Position numbers and translations under genes: made by a program. Under the pieces are notes generated by a model. It had not been told where the DNA came from. It did no database searches and saw only the letters and a list, made by a program, of their open reading frames with translations. From contig NZ_BMQK01000027.1 of NCBI RefSeq assembly GCF_014648075.1, positions 1 through 61,490 of the forward strand: a stretch of 61,490 nucleotides of DNA, given 5' to 3'. This stretch comes from Streptomyces ruber (GTDB taxonomy: Bacteria; Actinomycetota; Actinomycetes; Streptomycetales; Streptomycetaceae). Each line of letters opens with the position of its first letter. Within the stretch, counting starts at the first letter, position 1. Positions 1 to 8,624 of this stretch are shown one piece after another.

Positions 1-2
1 CG

Positions 3-3000
3 CAGCCGGCTCTGTTCGCGTTCGAGGTGGCGTTGTTCCGGTTGCTGGAGTCGTTCGGGGTACGGCCCGACCTGCTGGCCGGGCACTCGATCGGCGAACT
101 CGCCGCCGCCCACGTCGCCGGCGTCCTCGACCTCCCCGACGCCGCCTGGCTCGTCTCGCAGCGCGCCCGGCTGATGCAGGCGCTGCCCCGCGGCGGCGCG
201 ATGGTGGCCGTCCAGGCGACGGAGTCGGAGGTCGCCCCGCTGCTGGCCGGCCGGGAGCACGAAGCGGGCATCGCGGCCGTCAACGGCCCCTCCTCCGTGG
301 TGCTGTCCGGCGACGAGGCGGCCGTCGAGGAGACCGCCGGGCACTTCCGGGCCCAGGGCCGCCGGACCAGCCGGCTGAGGGTGTCGCACGCGTTCCACTC
401 GCCGCACATGGACGGGATGCTGGAGGAGTTCCGCACGGCGGCCAAGCGGATCACGTACCACGCCCCGGCCCTCCCGGTGGTCTCCACCCTGACCGGCCGG
501 ATCGCCACCGGGGACGAGCTGCGCTCCGCCGACTACTGGGCGGAACAGGTGCGGGGCGCCGTCCGGTTCGCCGACGCCGTCCGCACCCTCCACGAGGAGG
601 GCGCCACGACCTTCGTCGAGACCGGGCCCGACGGGGTGCTCACCGCGCTCGTCCAGGGCGTCCTCACGGACCGGCCGGGCACCACCGCCATCGCCCTGCT
701 CCGCCGTGACCGTCCCGAGCCCGGCACCCTGGCGGCCGGACTCGGACGGCTGCACGCGACCCCGGCGCGCCCCGACTGGTCCGCGTACTTCGCCGGGACC
801 GGCGCCCGCCGGGTGCAGCTGCCCACCTACGCCTTCCAGCACCAGCGGTACTGGGTGGACACCCCCGAACCGCGCGCGGACGCCTCCGACCTCGGCCTCA
901 GGCCCGCCGAGCACCCGCTGCTGGGCGCCGCCCTGCTGCTGGACGAGCGCGACGAGGCGGTCTTCACCAGCCGGCTGTCGCTGCGCACCCACCCCTGGCT
1001 GGCCGAGCACACCGTGGACGGCACGCCCGTGCTCCCGGCCGCCGCGCTCGTCGAGCTGGCGATCCAGGCGGGCGACGAGTTCGGCTGCACCACCCTGGAC
1101 GACCTCACCGCCGAAGCGCCCCTGGCCCTCCCCGCCGACGCGGGCGTGCACCTGCGCGTCACGGTCGGGGCGTCCGACGCCTCCGGGCGGCGGCAGCTCG
1201 CCGTCCACTCCCGGCCCGACGACACCGGCGCCTCCTGGGTCCGCCACGCCCACGGCCTGCTGAGCGCCGCCCCGCTCGTCGCGCCCCCGGCGCCGGAGAC
1301 CACGCCGTGGCCGCCGGCGGACGCGCGGGCGCTGCCCGTGGACGACGTCCGTACGCGCCTCGCGGCGGCCGGCACGGTCCACGGCCCGGCGTACGAGGGC
1401 CTCACCGGTCTGTGGGAGCGCGACGGCGAACTGTTCGCCGAGATCGCCCTGTCCGGCACGGCGGCGGAGCAGGCCGGCGCGTACGGGCTGCACCCCGCAC
1501 TGCTGCACACGGCGCTCCAGCCGCTGCTGCCGGCCGACCGCGCGGCGACGGCCGCCCGGTGGCGCGGCGTACGCCTGCACGCCACGCACGCCACCGCCGT
1601 CCGCGCGCACCTCGCCCCGGCCGATGACGGGGGCACGTTCGCGGTCCGCCTCCTCGACGCGGCCGGCCGGCCCGTCGCCGAGGCCGACGCCGTGACCGTA
1701 CGGCCGCTGTCCGCGGGCGAGGTGGCCACCGCGCGCCTCCGCCCCCACGACGCGCTGTTCGCGACGGACTGGACGCCGGCCGCCGTCCCGCCGGACGCCG
1801 GCCGGAACACCCGCTGGGCCGTGCTCGACGCCGCCGCCGGACCGGACACGCCCGCCTACGCGACCGTGGCGGAGGCCGCCGCCGCGATCGGCGCGGGAGC
1901 GCCCGTCGACGCGGTACGGGTCCGGCTGGCCTCCGCCCGCGCGGACACCGGCAGCCCGGCGTCGGTCCGGGACACCACCGGCCGGGCGCTGGAACTCGCC
2001 CGCGAGTGGCTCGCCGAGGACACCCTGTCCGACGTCCCCCTGGTGGTCCTGACCTCCGGCGCCACGACGGCGGCGGACGGCGACGACATCACCGACCTGG
2101 GCGCCGCGGCGGCCTGGGGACTGCTCCGCTCGGCACAGTCCGAGGCACCCGGCCGCATCGTCCTGGTCGACCTGCCGTCCGGCACCGGAGACGTCACGGA
2201 CGCCGCCGCACCGGCACTGCTGTCCGGCCTGCTCGCCACCGGCGAGACCCAGGCGGCCCTGCGCCACGGCACGGCGCTGCTGCCCCGCCTCACCCGCGTC
2301 CGCCCCGAGGCCACCGGCCACGACCCGGTCTGGGACCCGGAGGGCACGGTACTGATCACCGGCGGCACCGGTTCGCTCGGCGCCCTGTTCGCACAGCACC
2401 TCGTGACCGCGTACGGCGTGCGGCACCTGCTCCTGGTCAGCCGCCGGGGCCGGCAGGCCCCCGGCGTCGACGAGCTGACGGCCGGGCTGACCGCCCTGGG
2501 CGCCACCGTCACGGTCGAGGCGTGCGACGTCTCCGACCGCGCGGACCTCGCGGCCGTACTGGCACGGGTACCGCGCGAGCACCCGCTGACCGGCGTCGTC
2601 CACACCGCGGGCGTCCTGGACGACGGGCTCGTCACCGCGCAGAACGCCGAGCGGCTGGACGCCGTCCTGCGGCCCAAGGCCGACGCCGCGTGGCACCTGC
2701 ACGAGCTGACCCGCTTCGAGAACCTGACCGCCTTCGTCCTGTTCTCGTCCGTCGCCGGCGTGATCGGCGGCCCCGGCCAGTCCACCTACGCCGCCGCCAA
2801 CAGCTTCCTCGACGGCCTCGCCCGGCACCGCGCCGCGCACGGACTGCCCGCGACCTCCCTCGCCTGGGGCCTGTGGGCGCAGACCACCGGCCTGACCGGC
2901 GACCTCACCGAGACCGACCTGCGGCGCATCGCCCGCAGCGGCTTCCGCCCCGTACCCACCGAACAGGGCCCCGCCCTGCTCGACCTCGCACTGCGCCTCG

Positions 3001-4619
3001 GCCAGCCCGCGCCCGTCGCCACCCCGCTGGACGAGGCGGCGCTGCGCGCGCAGCCGCAGGTACCCACGGTGCTGCGCTCCCTGATCCGCACCCCGCAGCG
3101 CGCCGTCGCCCGTACCGCGGCCGACGACGGCACCGGTCTCGCCGAACAGCTCACCGGCCTGGAGAAGCCGGAGCAGCGCAAGGTGGTGCTGACCGCGCTC
3201 CTGGACGCCATGGGCGACGTGCTCGGCCACGGCGGCGGCCGGGACCTCGACCCCGGACAGCCCTTCGCCCAGCTCGGTTTCGACTCGCTCACCTCGGTGG
3301 AGCTGCGCGGCCGCCTCGCCGCCCTGACCGGTCTGCGGCTGCCCGCCACCCTGGTCTTCGACCACCCCACCCCGGGCGACCTGGCCGACCGGCTGCTCAC
3401 CGACCTCCTGGGCACGGACGGCGGCACCGGCGACGCCACGGCCCCGGCCGGCGTCGACTTCGCGGCGGACATCCGCCTCGCCGACGACATCCGGCCCGCC
3501 GCCGAGACCGTCGCCCCCACCGCCGATCCCCGGGAGGTCCTGCTGACGGGAGCGAGCGGCTTCCTCGGCGCGTTCCTGCTGCGCGACCTGATGCGCACCA
3601 CCACGGCCCGCGTCCACTGCCTGGTGCGGGGAGCGGACGCGGCGGCCGCGTACGACCGGCTGCGCACGAGCCTCACGTGGTACCGCGTCTGGGACGACAT
3701 CGACCCCGGCCGGCTCACCGTGCTGGCGGGCGACCTCGCCGAGGAGGGACTCGGCCTGGACCCGGACGTCTACGACGCGCTCGCCCGCACCGTCGACGTG
3801 GTCTACCACGCGGGCGCGACGGTCCACTGGCTGCACCCGTACACGGCGCTGCGCGCGGCCAACGTCCGCGGCACCGAGGAGATCCTGCGGCTGGCCGCCC
3901 GCCACCGCACGGTGCCCGTCCACTACGTGTCGACGGTCGGCGTCTTCAACGGGTCCCGGGAACCCGGCGTCCCGCTGAAGGTGACCGACCCCACCGGCCC
4001 GGCCGAGGCGCTGCCCAGCGGCTACCTGCAGAGCAAGTGGGTCGCCGAACAGCTCGTCGGCCTGGCCCGGGAGAGGGGCCTGCCCGTCTCCGTCTACCGG
4101 GTGGACGTCATCTCGGGCGACCGGGACAACGGCGCCTGCCAGACCCGCGACTTCGTGTGGCTCAGCCTGAAGGGGCTGCTCCAGGCGGGGGCCGTGCCGG
4201 CCGGCGTCGAGGGCCGCTTCCACCTGCTGCCCGTCGACTACGTCAGCGCGGCCATCATCGGGATCGCCGGCCGGCCGGAGGAGATCGGCGGCACGTACCA
4301 CCTCTTCAACAGGGACTCGCTGAGCCTGGCCGACTGCGTCTCCCAGCTGCGCCGCATGGGCTACTCCCTGCGCGAGGTGGACCGGGAGGAGTGGAGCGAC
4401 GCCGTACGGGCCGACCGCACCAACGCCCTCCTGCCCCTCCTGCACGCCTTCGAGCTGATGACCTCGGACACGGACGCGTTCTACCCGCCCCTGGACACCG
4501 GTGAGACGGAGGCGGCGCTGTCCGGCACGGGCATCGAGTGCCCACCGCTGACCGCGGAACTCTTCGCCCGCTACGTCGACTTCTTCGTCGAGGAGGGCCA
4601 CTTCCCGCCGGCCGCCTGA
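3..4619 (+). CDS. Type I polyketide synthase, terminal module with thioester reductase (5' end outside window)
   Basis: This is the C-terminal part of a modular PKS; the reading frame is open at the window edge. Domains in order (residues counted from the first in-window codon): acyltransferase 1-275 with GHSIGE near 26 and HAFH near 129, the signature of malonyl-CoA selection; dehydratase about 295-560 with HTVDGTPVLP near 336; ketoreductase about 770-950 with TGGTGSLG, an LDD motif (B-type) and YAAAN; acyl carrier protein with LGFDSL near 1092; and a reductase domain from about 1180 with TGASGFLG and a GYLQSKW catalytic Tyr/Lys pair. There is no thioesterase, so the chain should leave by NAD(P)H-dependent reduction to an aldehyde or alcohol. 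The second dehydratase motif reads HPALLH where the catalytic Asp is expected, so this dehydratase is probably inactive. A strong hairpin follows the stop. Confidence 0.96.
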   Translation, partial: QPALFAFEVALFRLLESFGVRPDLLAGHSIGELAAAHVAGVLDLPDAAWLVSQRARLMQALPRGGAMVAVQATESEVAPLLAGREHEAGIAAVNGPSSVVLSGDEAAVEETAGHFRAQGRRTSRLRVSHAFHSPHMDGMLEEFRTAAKRITYHAPALPVVSTLTGRIATGDELRSADYWAEQVRGAVRFADAVRTLHEEGATTFVETGPDGVLTALVQGVLTDRPGTTAIALLRRDRPEPGTLAAGLGRLHATPARPDWSAYFAGTGARRVQLPTYAFQHQRYWVDTPEPRADASDLGLRPAEHPLLGAALLLDERDEAVFTSRLSLRTHPWLAEHTVDGTPVLPAAALVELAIQAGDEFGCTTLDDLTAEAPLALPADAGVHLRVTVGASDASGRRQLAVHSRPDDTGASWVRHAHGLLSAAPLVAPPAPETTPWPPADARALPVDDVRTRLAAAGTVHGPAYEGLTGLWERDGELFAEIALSGTAAEQAGAYGLHPALLHTALQPLLPADRAATAARWRGVRLHATHATAVRAHLAPADDGGTFAVRLLDAAGRPVAEADAVTVRPLSAGEVATARLRPHDALFATDWTPAAVPPDAGRNTRWAVLDAAAGPDTPAYATVAEAAAAIGAGAPVDAVRVRLASARADTGSPASVRDTTGRALELAREWLAEDTLSDVPLVVLTSGATTAADGDDITDLGAAAAWGLLRSAQSEAPGRIVLVDLPSGTGDVTDAAAPALLSGLLATGETQAALRHGTALLPRLTRVRPEATGHDPVWDPEGTVLITGGTGSLGALFAQHLVTAYGVRHLLLVSRRGRQAPGVDELTAGLTALGATVTVEACDVSDRADLAAVLARVPREHPLTGVVHTAGVLDDGLVTAQNAERLDAVLRPKADAAWHLHELTRFENLTAFVLFSSVAGVIGGPGQSTYAAANSFLDGLARHRAAHGLPATSLAWGLWAQTTGLTGDLTETDLRRIARSGFRPVPTEQGPALLDLALRLGQPAPVATPLDEAALRAQPQVPTVLRSLIRTPQRAVARTAADDGTGLAEQLTGLEKPEQRKVVLTALLDAMGDVLGHGGGRDLDPGQPFAQLGFDSLTSVELRGRLAALTGLRLPATLVFDHPTPGDLADRLLTDLLGTDGGTGDATAPAGVDFAADIRLADDIRPAAETVAPTADPREVLLTGASGFLGAFLLRDLMRTTTARVHCLVRGADAAAAYDRLRTSLTWYRVWDDIDPGRLTVLAGDLAEEGLGLDPDVYDALARTVDVVYHAGATVHWLHPYTALRAANVRGTEEILRLAARHRTVPVHYVSTVGVFNGSREPGVPLKVTDPTGPAEALPSGYLQSKWVAEQLVGLARERGLPVSVYRVDVISGDRDNGACQTRDFVWLSLKGLLQAGAVPAGVEGRFHLLPVDYVSAAIIGIAGRPEEIGGTYHLFNRDSLSLADCVSQLRRMGYSLREVDREEWSDAVRADRTNALLPLLHAFELMTSDTDAFYPPLDTGETEAALSGTGIECPPLTAELFARYVDFFVEEGHFPPAA

Positions 4620-4645
4620 CGGACCGCGCGTACGGAGCGCATACG

Positions 4646-4676
4646 GAAGGGGGCGTCCCGCCGGGACGCCCCCTTC
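4646..4676. terminator. Bidirectional terminator between PKS and tetR genes
   Basis: A perfect 15-bp inverted repeat (4646-4660 and 4662-4676) sits in the 75-bp gap between two convergent genes, 27 bp after the PKS stop. It marks the 3' end of the PKS transcript. Confidence 0.85.
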
Positions 4677-4694
4677 GCCGTGTCGTGCGCCGGT

Positions 4695-5306
4695 CTACGA
4701 GCGGGCCCTGATGAGCTGCGCCATGCTGCGTCCCGTGGTCAGCAGCGGCTCCTCGCTGCGGAAGACCTGCGAGCTCACCTCGGCGCCCTCCAGGGCGGAC
4801 AGCACGGTGCAGGCCAGCTCCTCGGCGTCCTCGTCGCCGAAGCCGCTGTCACGGAACTTGACGGCCAGCACCTCCTGCCAGTTCCGCAGCGCCTCGGAGC
4901 AGGCCTGCTGGATGGGGGGAGTGCGGCCGAGGGTCTCCAGGGCCGTCGCCGTCACCGGGCAGCCGTCGGCCCAGTCCGACTCGCGCAGTGCGGTGGCGAG
5001 CACACGGGCACAGTTCTCCACCGCGTCGGCGGGGTCGTCGGAGCCGGCCAGCCCGGCGCTCAGCATGTCGGCGAACTCCCGGTCGCCGTACTGGATCGCG
5101 GCGACGGCCAGCTCTTCCTTCCCGCCGGGGAAGAAGTGGTAGACGGAGCCGAGGGTCGCCCCGGCCTCCTGGGCGATCAGCTTGATGCCCGTGCCCTCGT
5201 ACCCCTGGCGCTGGAAGAGCCGCGACGCGGCCCGCACCACGCGCTCACGCGTGCCGATACCGGCCTCCGCGGGTGAGGTGCTCACGTCCTGCGTCTTCGT
5301 CTTCAT
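4695..5306 (-). CDS. TetR/AcrR family transcriptional repressor
   Basis: A 203-residue protein with an N-terminal TetR helix-turn-helix (about residues 18-65: RERVVRAASRLFQRQGYEGT, then GATLGSVYHFFPGGKEEL) and a C-terminal ligand domain of the LmrA/YxaF-like type, with a Cys-containing DGCPVT segment. It is divergent from the imine reductase gene and convergent with the PKS gene. Two similar 16-bp palindromes lie in the 176-bp divergent region, so it most likely represses itself and the imine reductase gene and responds to a pathway ligand. The start is the ATG at 5306. Family assignment is firm; the ligand and targets are inferred from position only. Confidence 0.93.
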   Translation of the reverse strand: MKTKTQDVSTSPAEAGIGTRERVVRAASRLFQRQGYEGTGIKLIAQEAGATLGSVYHFFPGGKEELAVAAIQYGDREFADMLSAGLAGSDDPADAVENCARVLATALRESDWADGCPVTATALETLGRTPPIQQACSEALRNWQEVLAVKFRDSGFGDEDAEELACTVLSALEGAEVSSQVFRSEEPLLTTGRSMAQLIRARS

Positions 5307-5323
5307 GCGAACAATCTACTCGG

Positions 5324-5380
5324 TAGAGCGATCGTTCTAAAAGCCTGCTACATTGATTCCTGGATAGAGCGCTCGTTCTA
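5324..5380. promoter_or_regulatory. Twin 16-bp palindromic operators for the TetR repressor
   Basis: Two copies of an imperfect palindrome, tagagcgatcgttcta (5324-5339) and tagagcgctcgttcta (5365-5380), differ at one base. Their centres are 41 bp apart, close to four helical turns, so bound dimers would lie on the same face of the DNA. They lie between the divergent tetR (start 5306) and imine reductase (start 5483) genes. Operator function is inferred. Confidence 0.75.
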
Positions 5381-5482
5381 GTGAGGCGAGCCGGTCGCCG
5401 TGTCGCTGCTCCTCTTCATTCCCCTGCCTGGAGCGGCGGCGGGGCGGTACCCCACGACGTGGACTACGCAAGGAGAGCTCCA

Positions 5483-6355
5483 ATGAGCAAGAAGTCGTTG
5501 ACGCTCATCGGTCTGGGCCCGATGGGCCAGGCGATGGTGAACACCTACCTGGACAACGGCTACGACGTGACCGTCTGGAACCGGACCGCCAGCAAGGCCG
5601 AGCCGCTGGTCGCCCGCGGTGCCGTACTTGCGCCCACCGTCGAGGAGGCCCTGGCGGCCAACGAGCTGATCGTGCTCAGCCTCACGGACTACGACGCGGT
5701 CTACGCGATCCTCGAGCCGGTCGCGGACCACCTGTCCGGCAAGGTCATCGCCAACCTCACCTCCGACACCCCCGAGAAGGCCCGCGAGGCCTTCAAGTGG
5801 GCGGCCAAGCACGGTGCGCAGCACATCACCGGTGGTGTGCAGGTCCCGCCGCCGCTGATCGGCAAGCCCGAGTCCTCCACCTACTACAGCGGCCCCAAGG
5901 ACGCCTTCGACACCCACGAGGAGGCGCTGAAGGTCCTGACCAACGCCGACTACCGCGGTGAGGACGCCGGTCTGGCCGCGATGTACTACCAGGCCCAGAT
6001 GACCATCTTCTGGACCTCGATGCTCAGCTTCTACCAGGCCCTCGCGCTGGCCCAGGCCAACGGTGTCGCGGCGAAGGACATGGTGCCCTACGCCGAGATG
6101 CAGTTCGCGATGATGCCGCACTTCCTGGGGCTGTACGCGCAGCACGTCGACTCCGCCTCCTACCCGGGTGACGTCGACCGCCTGGCGATGGGCGCGGCCA
6201 GCATCGACCACGTCACGCACACGCACGCGGACGCCGGTGTGAACACCACCCTGATGGAGGCCGTCTCCAAGATCTTCCACGCGGGCATGGACAAGGGCTT
6301 CGCCGAGAACAGCTTCTCGAGCCTCATCGAGATCCTCAAGAAGCAGGCGGGCTGA
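5483..6355 (+). CDS. NADPH-dependent imine reductase, (S)-type
   Basis: A 290-residue protein of the 6-phosphogluconate/3-hydroxyisobutyrate dehydrogenase-like imine reductase family. The N-terminal Rossmann fold shows GLGPMGQAM (residues 10-18) and WNRT for NADPH binding. The sequence closely resembles, from memory, the (S)-selective imine reductase of Streptomyces sp. GF3546, including the tyrosine at position 169 (AAMYYQAQMT), where (R)-type enzymes carry Asp. It would reduce a cyclic imine such as a piperideine to the amine. The ATG at 5483 has an AAGGAG site 8 bp upstream; upstream in-frame codons lie in the operator region. Context next to a reductively released PKS suggests the substrate is the cyclised amino-polyketide. 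Two strong hairpins follow. Confidence 0.92.
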   Translation: MSKKSLTLIGLGPMGQAMVNTYLDNGYDVTVWNRTASKAEPLVARGAVLAPTVEEALAANELIVLSLTDYDAVYAILEPVADHLSGKVIANLTSDTPEKAREAFKWAAKHGAQHITGGVQVPPPLIGKPESSTYYSGPKDAFDTHEEALKVLTNADYRGEDAGLAAMYYQAQMTIFWTSMLSFYQALALAQANGVAAKDMVPYAEMQFAMMPHFLGLYAQHVDSASYPGDVDRLAMGAASIDHVTHTHADAGVNTTLMEAVSKIFHAGMDKGFAENSFSSLIEILKKQAG

Positions 6356-6360
6356 GACGG

Positions 6361-6449
6361 CCGGGTCCGGTCCCCGGGGGTGCGGCCCCGGGGACCGGAC
6401 CCGGTACCCGTGTACGTCTCATCGGCACCGGCGGGTGCCGATGAGACGT
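6361..6449. terminator. Two consecutive hairpin terminators between convergent genes
   Basis: The first hairpin has a perfect 19-bp stem (6361-6379 with 6386-6404, 6-nt loop). The second has a perfect 16-bp stem (6414-6429 with 6434-6449, 4-nt loop). Together they fill the 117-bp gap between the imine reductase and amine oxidase stops and should insulate both transcripts. Confidence 0.88.
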
Positions 6450-6472
6450 GCGGCGTGCTGGCCGACGGAACG

Positions 6473-7900
6473 TCAGACCAGCTCGGCGGCCTGCCCGGCC
6501 GCCCGGAAGCCGGACTCGATCGCACCCTCGATGAAGGCGCCGTGCCAGCCCTTGGCGATGTCGCCGCCCGCGAACAGGATCCGCCCGTGCGGCTCCTCGA
6601 TCGCGGGGAACAGCCCGAGGAGCTGGTCGGGCCGGCGCAGACCCCAGCCGCCGCCGGTGTACTGCTGCTTGGCCCATTCCATCGCCCGGTACTCCAGGAC
6701 GGTGGACCCGGGCAGCAGCTGCTGGACCGCCGACTTGAAGGCGCTCGCGTTGCCGACGTTGAGCGACGGGCCGGTGAAGGCGACGTACAGACGGCCCTTC
6801 GAGGTCTTCACCTGCGGCACCATCATCAGGATGGGGGAGCCCTCGCCCGCCTGGGCGACCGACGGCGGGGTGTTGCCCTGGACGTGCACCCACACCTTGG
6901 TGGCGTGCGGGATGCCGATGCCCTCGGTGGTGGCCCGCTGGTGGGCGGTCGGCAGACCCGGGTTGAAGGTGATGTTCTTCCACACGTTGGTGGGGATGGC
7001 GACGACCACCGCGGGCGCCTTGAAGGTGGCTCCCGACGTGGTCTCGACGGTGACGACCCCGCCCGACTCGGTCACCTTCTTGACCGGGGAGTTCAGCCGG
7101 ATGTCGGCCTTGGACTCGGCGAGCATCTTCTGCAGCACCGCGATCATGCCGCCCTCGGGGCGCAGGCTCATGGTGGTCGTGTAGTCGCCGTACGTACCGC
7201 CGGCGAGCTGGATCCACTGGGCCATGGCGGTGAGCGCGCCCAGGCTGCTCGGGCCGCCGGAGTACACCGACGTCTCGCTGTTCAGCCACTGCTTCTCGGT
7301 GGGCGACAGCGACAGCTGGCCGAGCCGGTCGGCCAGCGACAGCGGGTCCACCGACTTCAGGAGGTCCGCGCGGTACAGCGGGTCGTAGGGCCGCTCGAAG
7401 TAGTTCTCCGAGCCGGAGTAGAACTCACCCCAGAGCTGGTCGAGAGTGGTCACGGCGTCCGAGGGGTTCAGGGTCTGGAAACCCTGGTCGCCGGGGAGGA
7501 TGAACTGCTCCGGGACGACGTCCTCGTAGAAGCTGATGCCGTAGCGCTGGAGCTCCTTGTGGATCAGGGGCTGCTGCGGTCCCAGCCAGCCGGCGCCGAT
7601 CTCGACCTCGGCCCCGGCGTAGGTGGAGGTGAACACCCGCCCGCCGATCCGGTTCTGGGCCTCGAGGACGAGTGGCTTCAGGCCCTTGAGGGCGAGCTCT
7701 CTCGCCACGGTGCCGCCCGCGTACCCGGCGCCGATGATGATGACGTCCGCCGATTCGGTCGTCGCGGCCGCCCGGGCCGTGCCCGTGGTGGCCGACAGGA
7801 GCGTGGCGCCCACCGCCGTCGCGCCGGCGGCCTTGAGCAGGCTGCGGCGGCCGAGACGGCCTTCGGCCGGAAGGCTGGACTGAGTGCGACGGAAAGACAT
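6473..7900 (-). CDS. Flavin-dependent amine oxidase with Tat signal
   Basis: A 475-residue flavin amine oxidase (monoamine oxidase/putrescine oxidase superfamily). The N-terminus carries a twin-arginine signal (LGRRSLLKAAG, then a hydrophobic stretch and ARAAA), so the enzyme should be exported folded with its FAD. The FAD site shows GAGYAGGTVARELA and LEAQNRIGGR, and the C-terminus has the family's FAGGDIAKGWHGAFIEGAIESG segment that closes over the flavin. I chose the ATG at 7900 because GTGGAG lies 8 bp upstream; an ATG 18 bp earlier is possible. It would oxidise an amine to an imine with release of peroxide. Next to an imine reductase this suggests redox tuning of an alkaloid or its detoxification outside the cell; the substrate is unknown. 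Confidence 0.9.
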   Translation of the reverse strand: MSFRRTQSSLPAEGRLGRRSLLKAAGATAVGATLLSATTGTARAAATTESADVIIIGAGYAGGTVARELALKGLKPLVLEAQNRIGGRVFTSTYAGAEVEIGAGWLGPQQPLIHKELQRYGISFYEDVVPEQFILPGDQGFQTLNPSDAVTTLDQLWGEFYSGSENYFERPYDPLYRADLLKSVDPLSLADRLGQLSLSPTEKQWLNSETSVYSGGPSSLGALTAMAQWIQLAGGTYGDYTTTMSLRPEGGMIAVLQKMLAESKADIRLNSPVKKVTESGGVVTVETTSGATFKAPAVVVAIPTNVWKNITFNPGLPTAHQRATTEGIGIPHATKVWVHVQGNTPPSVAQAGEGSPILMMVPQVKTSKGRLYVAFTGPSLNVGNASAFKSAVQQLLPGSTVLEYRAMEWAKQQYTGGGWGLRRPDQLLGLFPAIEEPHGRILFAGGDIAKGWHGAFIEGAIESGFRAAGQAAELV

Positions 7901-8516
7901 GTGAAGTACTCCACTCACTGTTGATTGTCGGGTCCTCGCCAGTAGGCTGAGGAATGCATGCCGAATTCAGCGGGCACACGGCATCGGCCGGTCACGGCCG
8001 GGTTGTGGTCCGCGCACCGGCATATGGCGCAGAAGCACACCGGGACGAACCCCGTCAGTTCGTCGCGTACGGTGCCGACGGCTTGTGTGCCGGCCTTCTG
8101 CGGGCAGGGCGGGTGCCAAGTGAGGTCCGCGCGGTCATTCCCCCGGGAAGCGGCGCGGAAGGCGATGGGAAACGGGCGTCACGTCATGTGCGGGAGGCCG
8201 CACTGCCTCCGGACGGGACCGCCGCGTGAGAAGCGATCGTCTGCTGTGTCGGGATGCCCCCGCATCATTCTGGTCATGTTCGTTCCCCCCGTGCAGACCT
8301 CGGCGTAAAACGTCCTTGTTCTCCTCCGCCGAGGTGTTGTCCAGAACTGTAGGGGGGCCGCGTCACCGGGTGGACTATTTCCGCCCATGGCTCGGTAATT
8401 CTCCGCACATTCAGGTTTCGCGCGAATACTCTGCGGGAAGTCGGCCGTACTCTCCGGGGTCGGTGACGGTGAAACCGGCGGCGGCGTGCCCCGAAACGTC
8501 CGGCGAAAGCACGAAT
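7901..8516. other. Long non-coding upstream region of the amine oxidase gene
   Basis: About 620 bp with no convincing gene. Short frames on both strands have no family likeness and poor third-position GC bias. The segment around 8300-8450 is less GC-rich than the surroundings and could hold the amine oxidase promoter, but I could not identify specific boxes. Confidence 0.5.
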
Positions 8517-8540
8517 GCCCCCGGCTGAAGAGCCGGGGGC
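8517..8540 (-). terminator. Terminator of the acyl-CoA-dehydrogenase-like gene
   Basis: A 10-bp perfect stem (8517-8526 with 8531-8540) with a 4-nt gaag loop lies 85 bp beyond the stop of the leftward gene that ends at 8625. Confidence 0.8.
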
Positions 8541-8624
8541 GCTCATGGGCGTACCGGGGAACCGGGACACGGGCGGAACGCGCCCCGGTGGAACGGAAGA
8601 GGGCGGGGCGCGGTCCGCGGCCGG

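Noticed and set aside
7958..8308. A 116-codon rightward frame upstream of the amine oxidase
   Set aside because: No ribosome site, poor codon bias, many Cys, Arg and Pro residues and no recognisable family.
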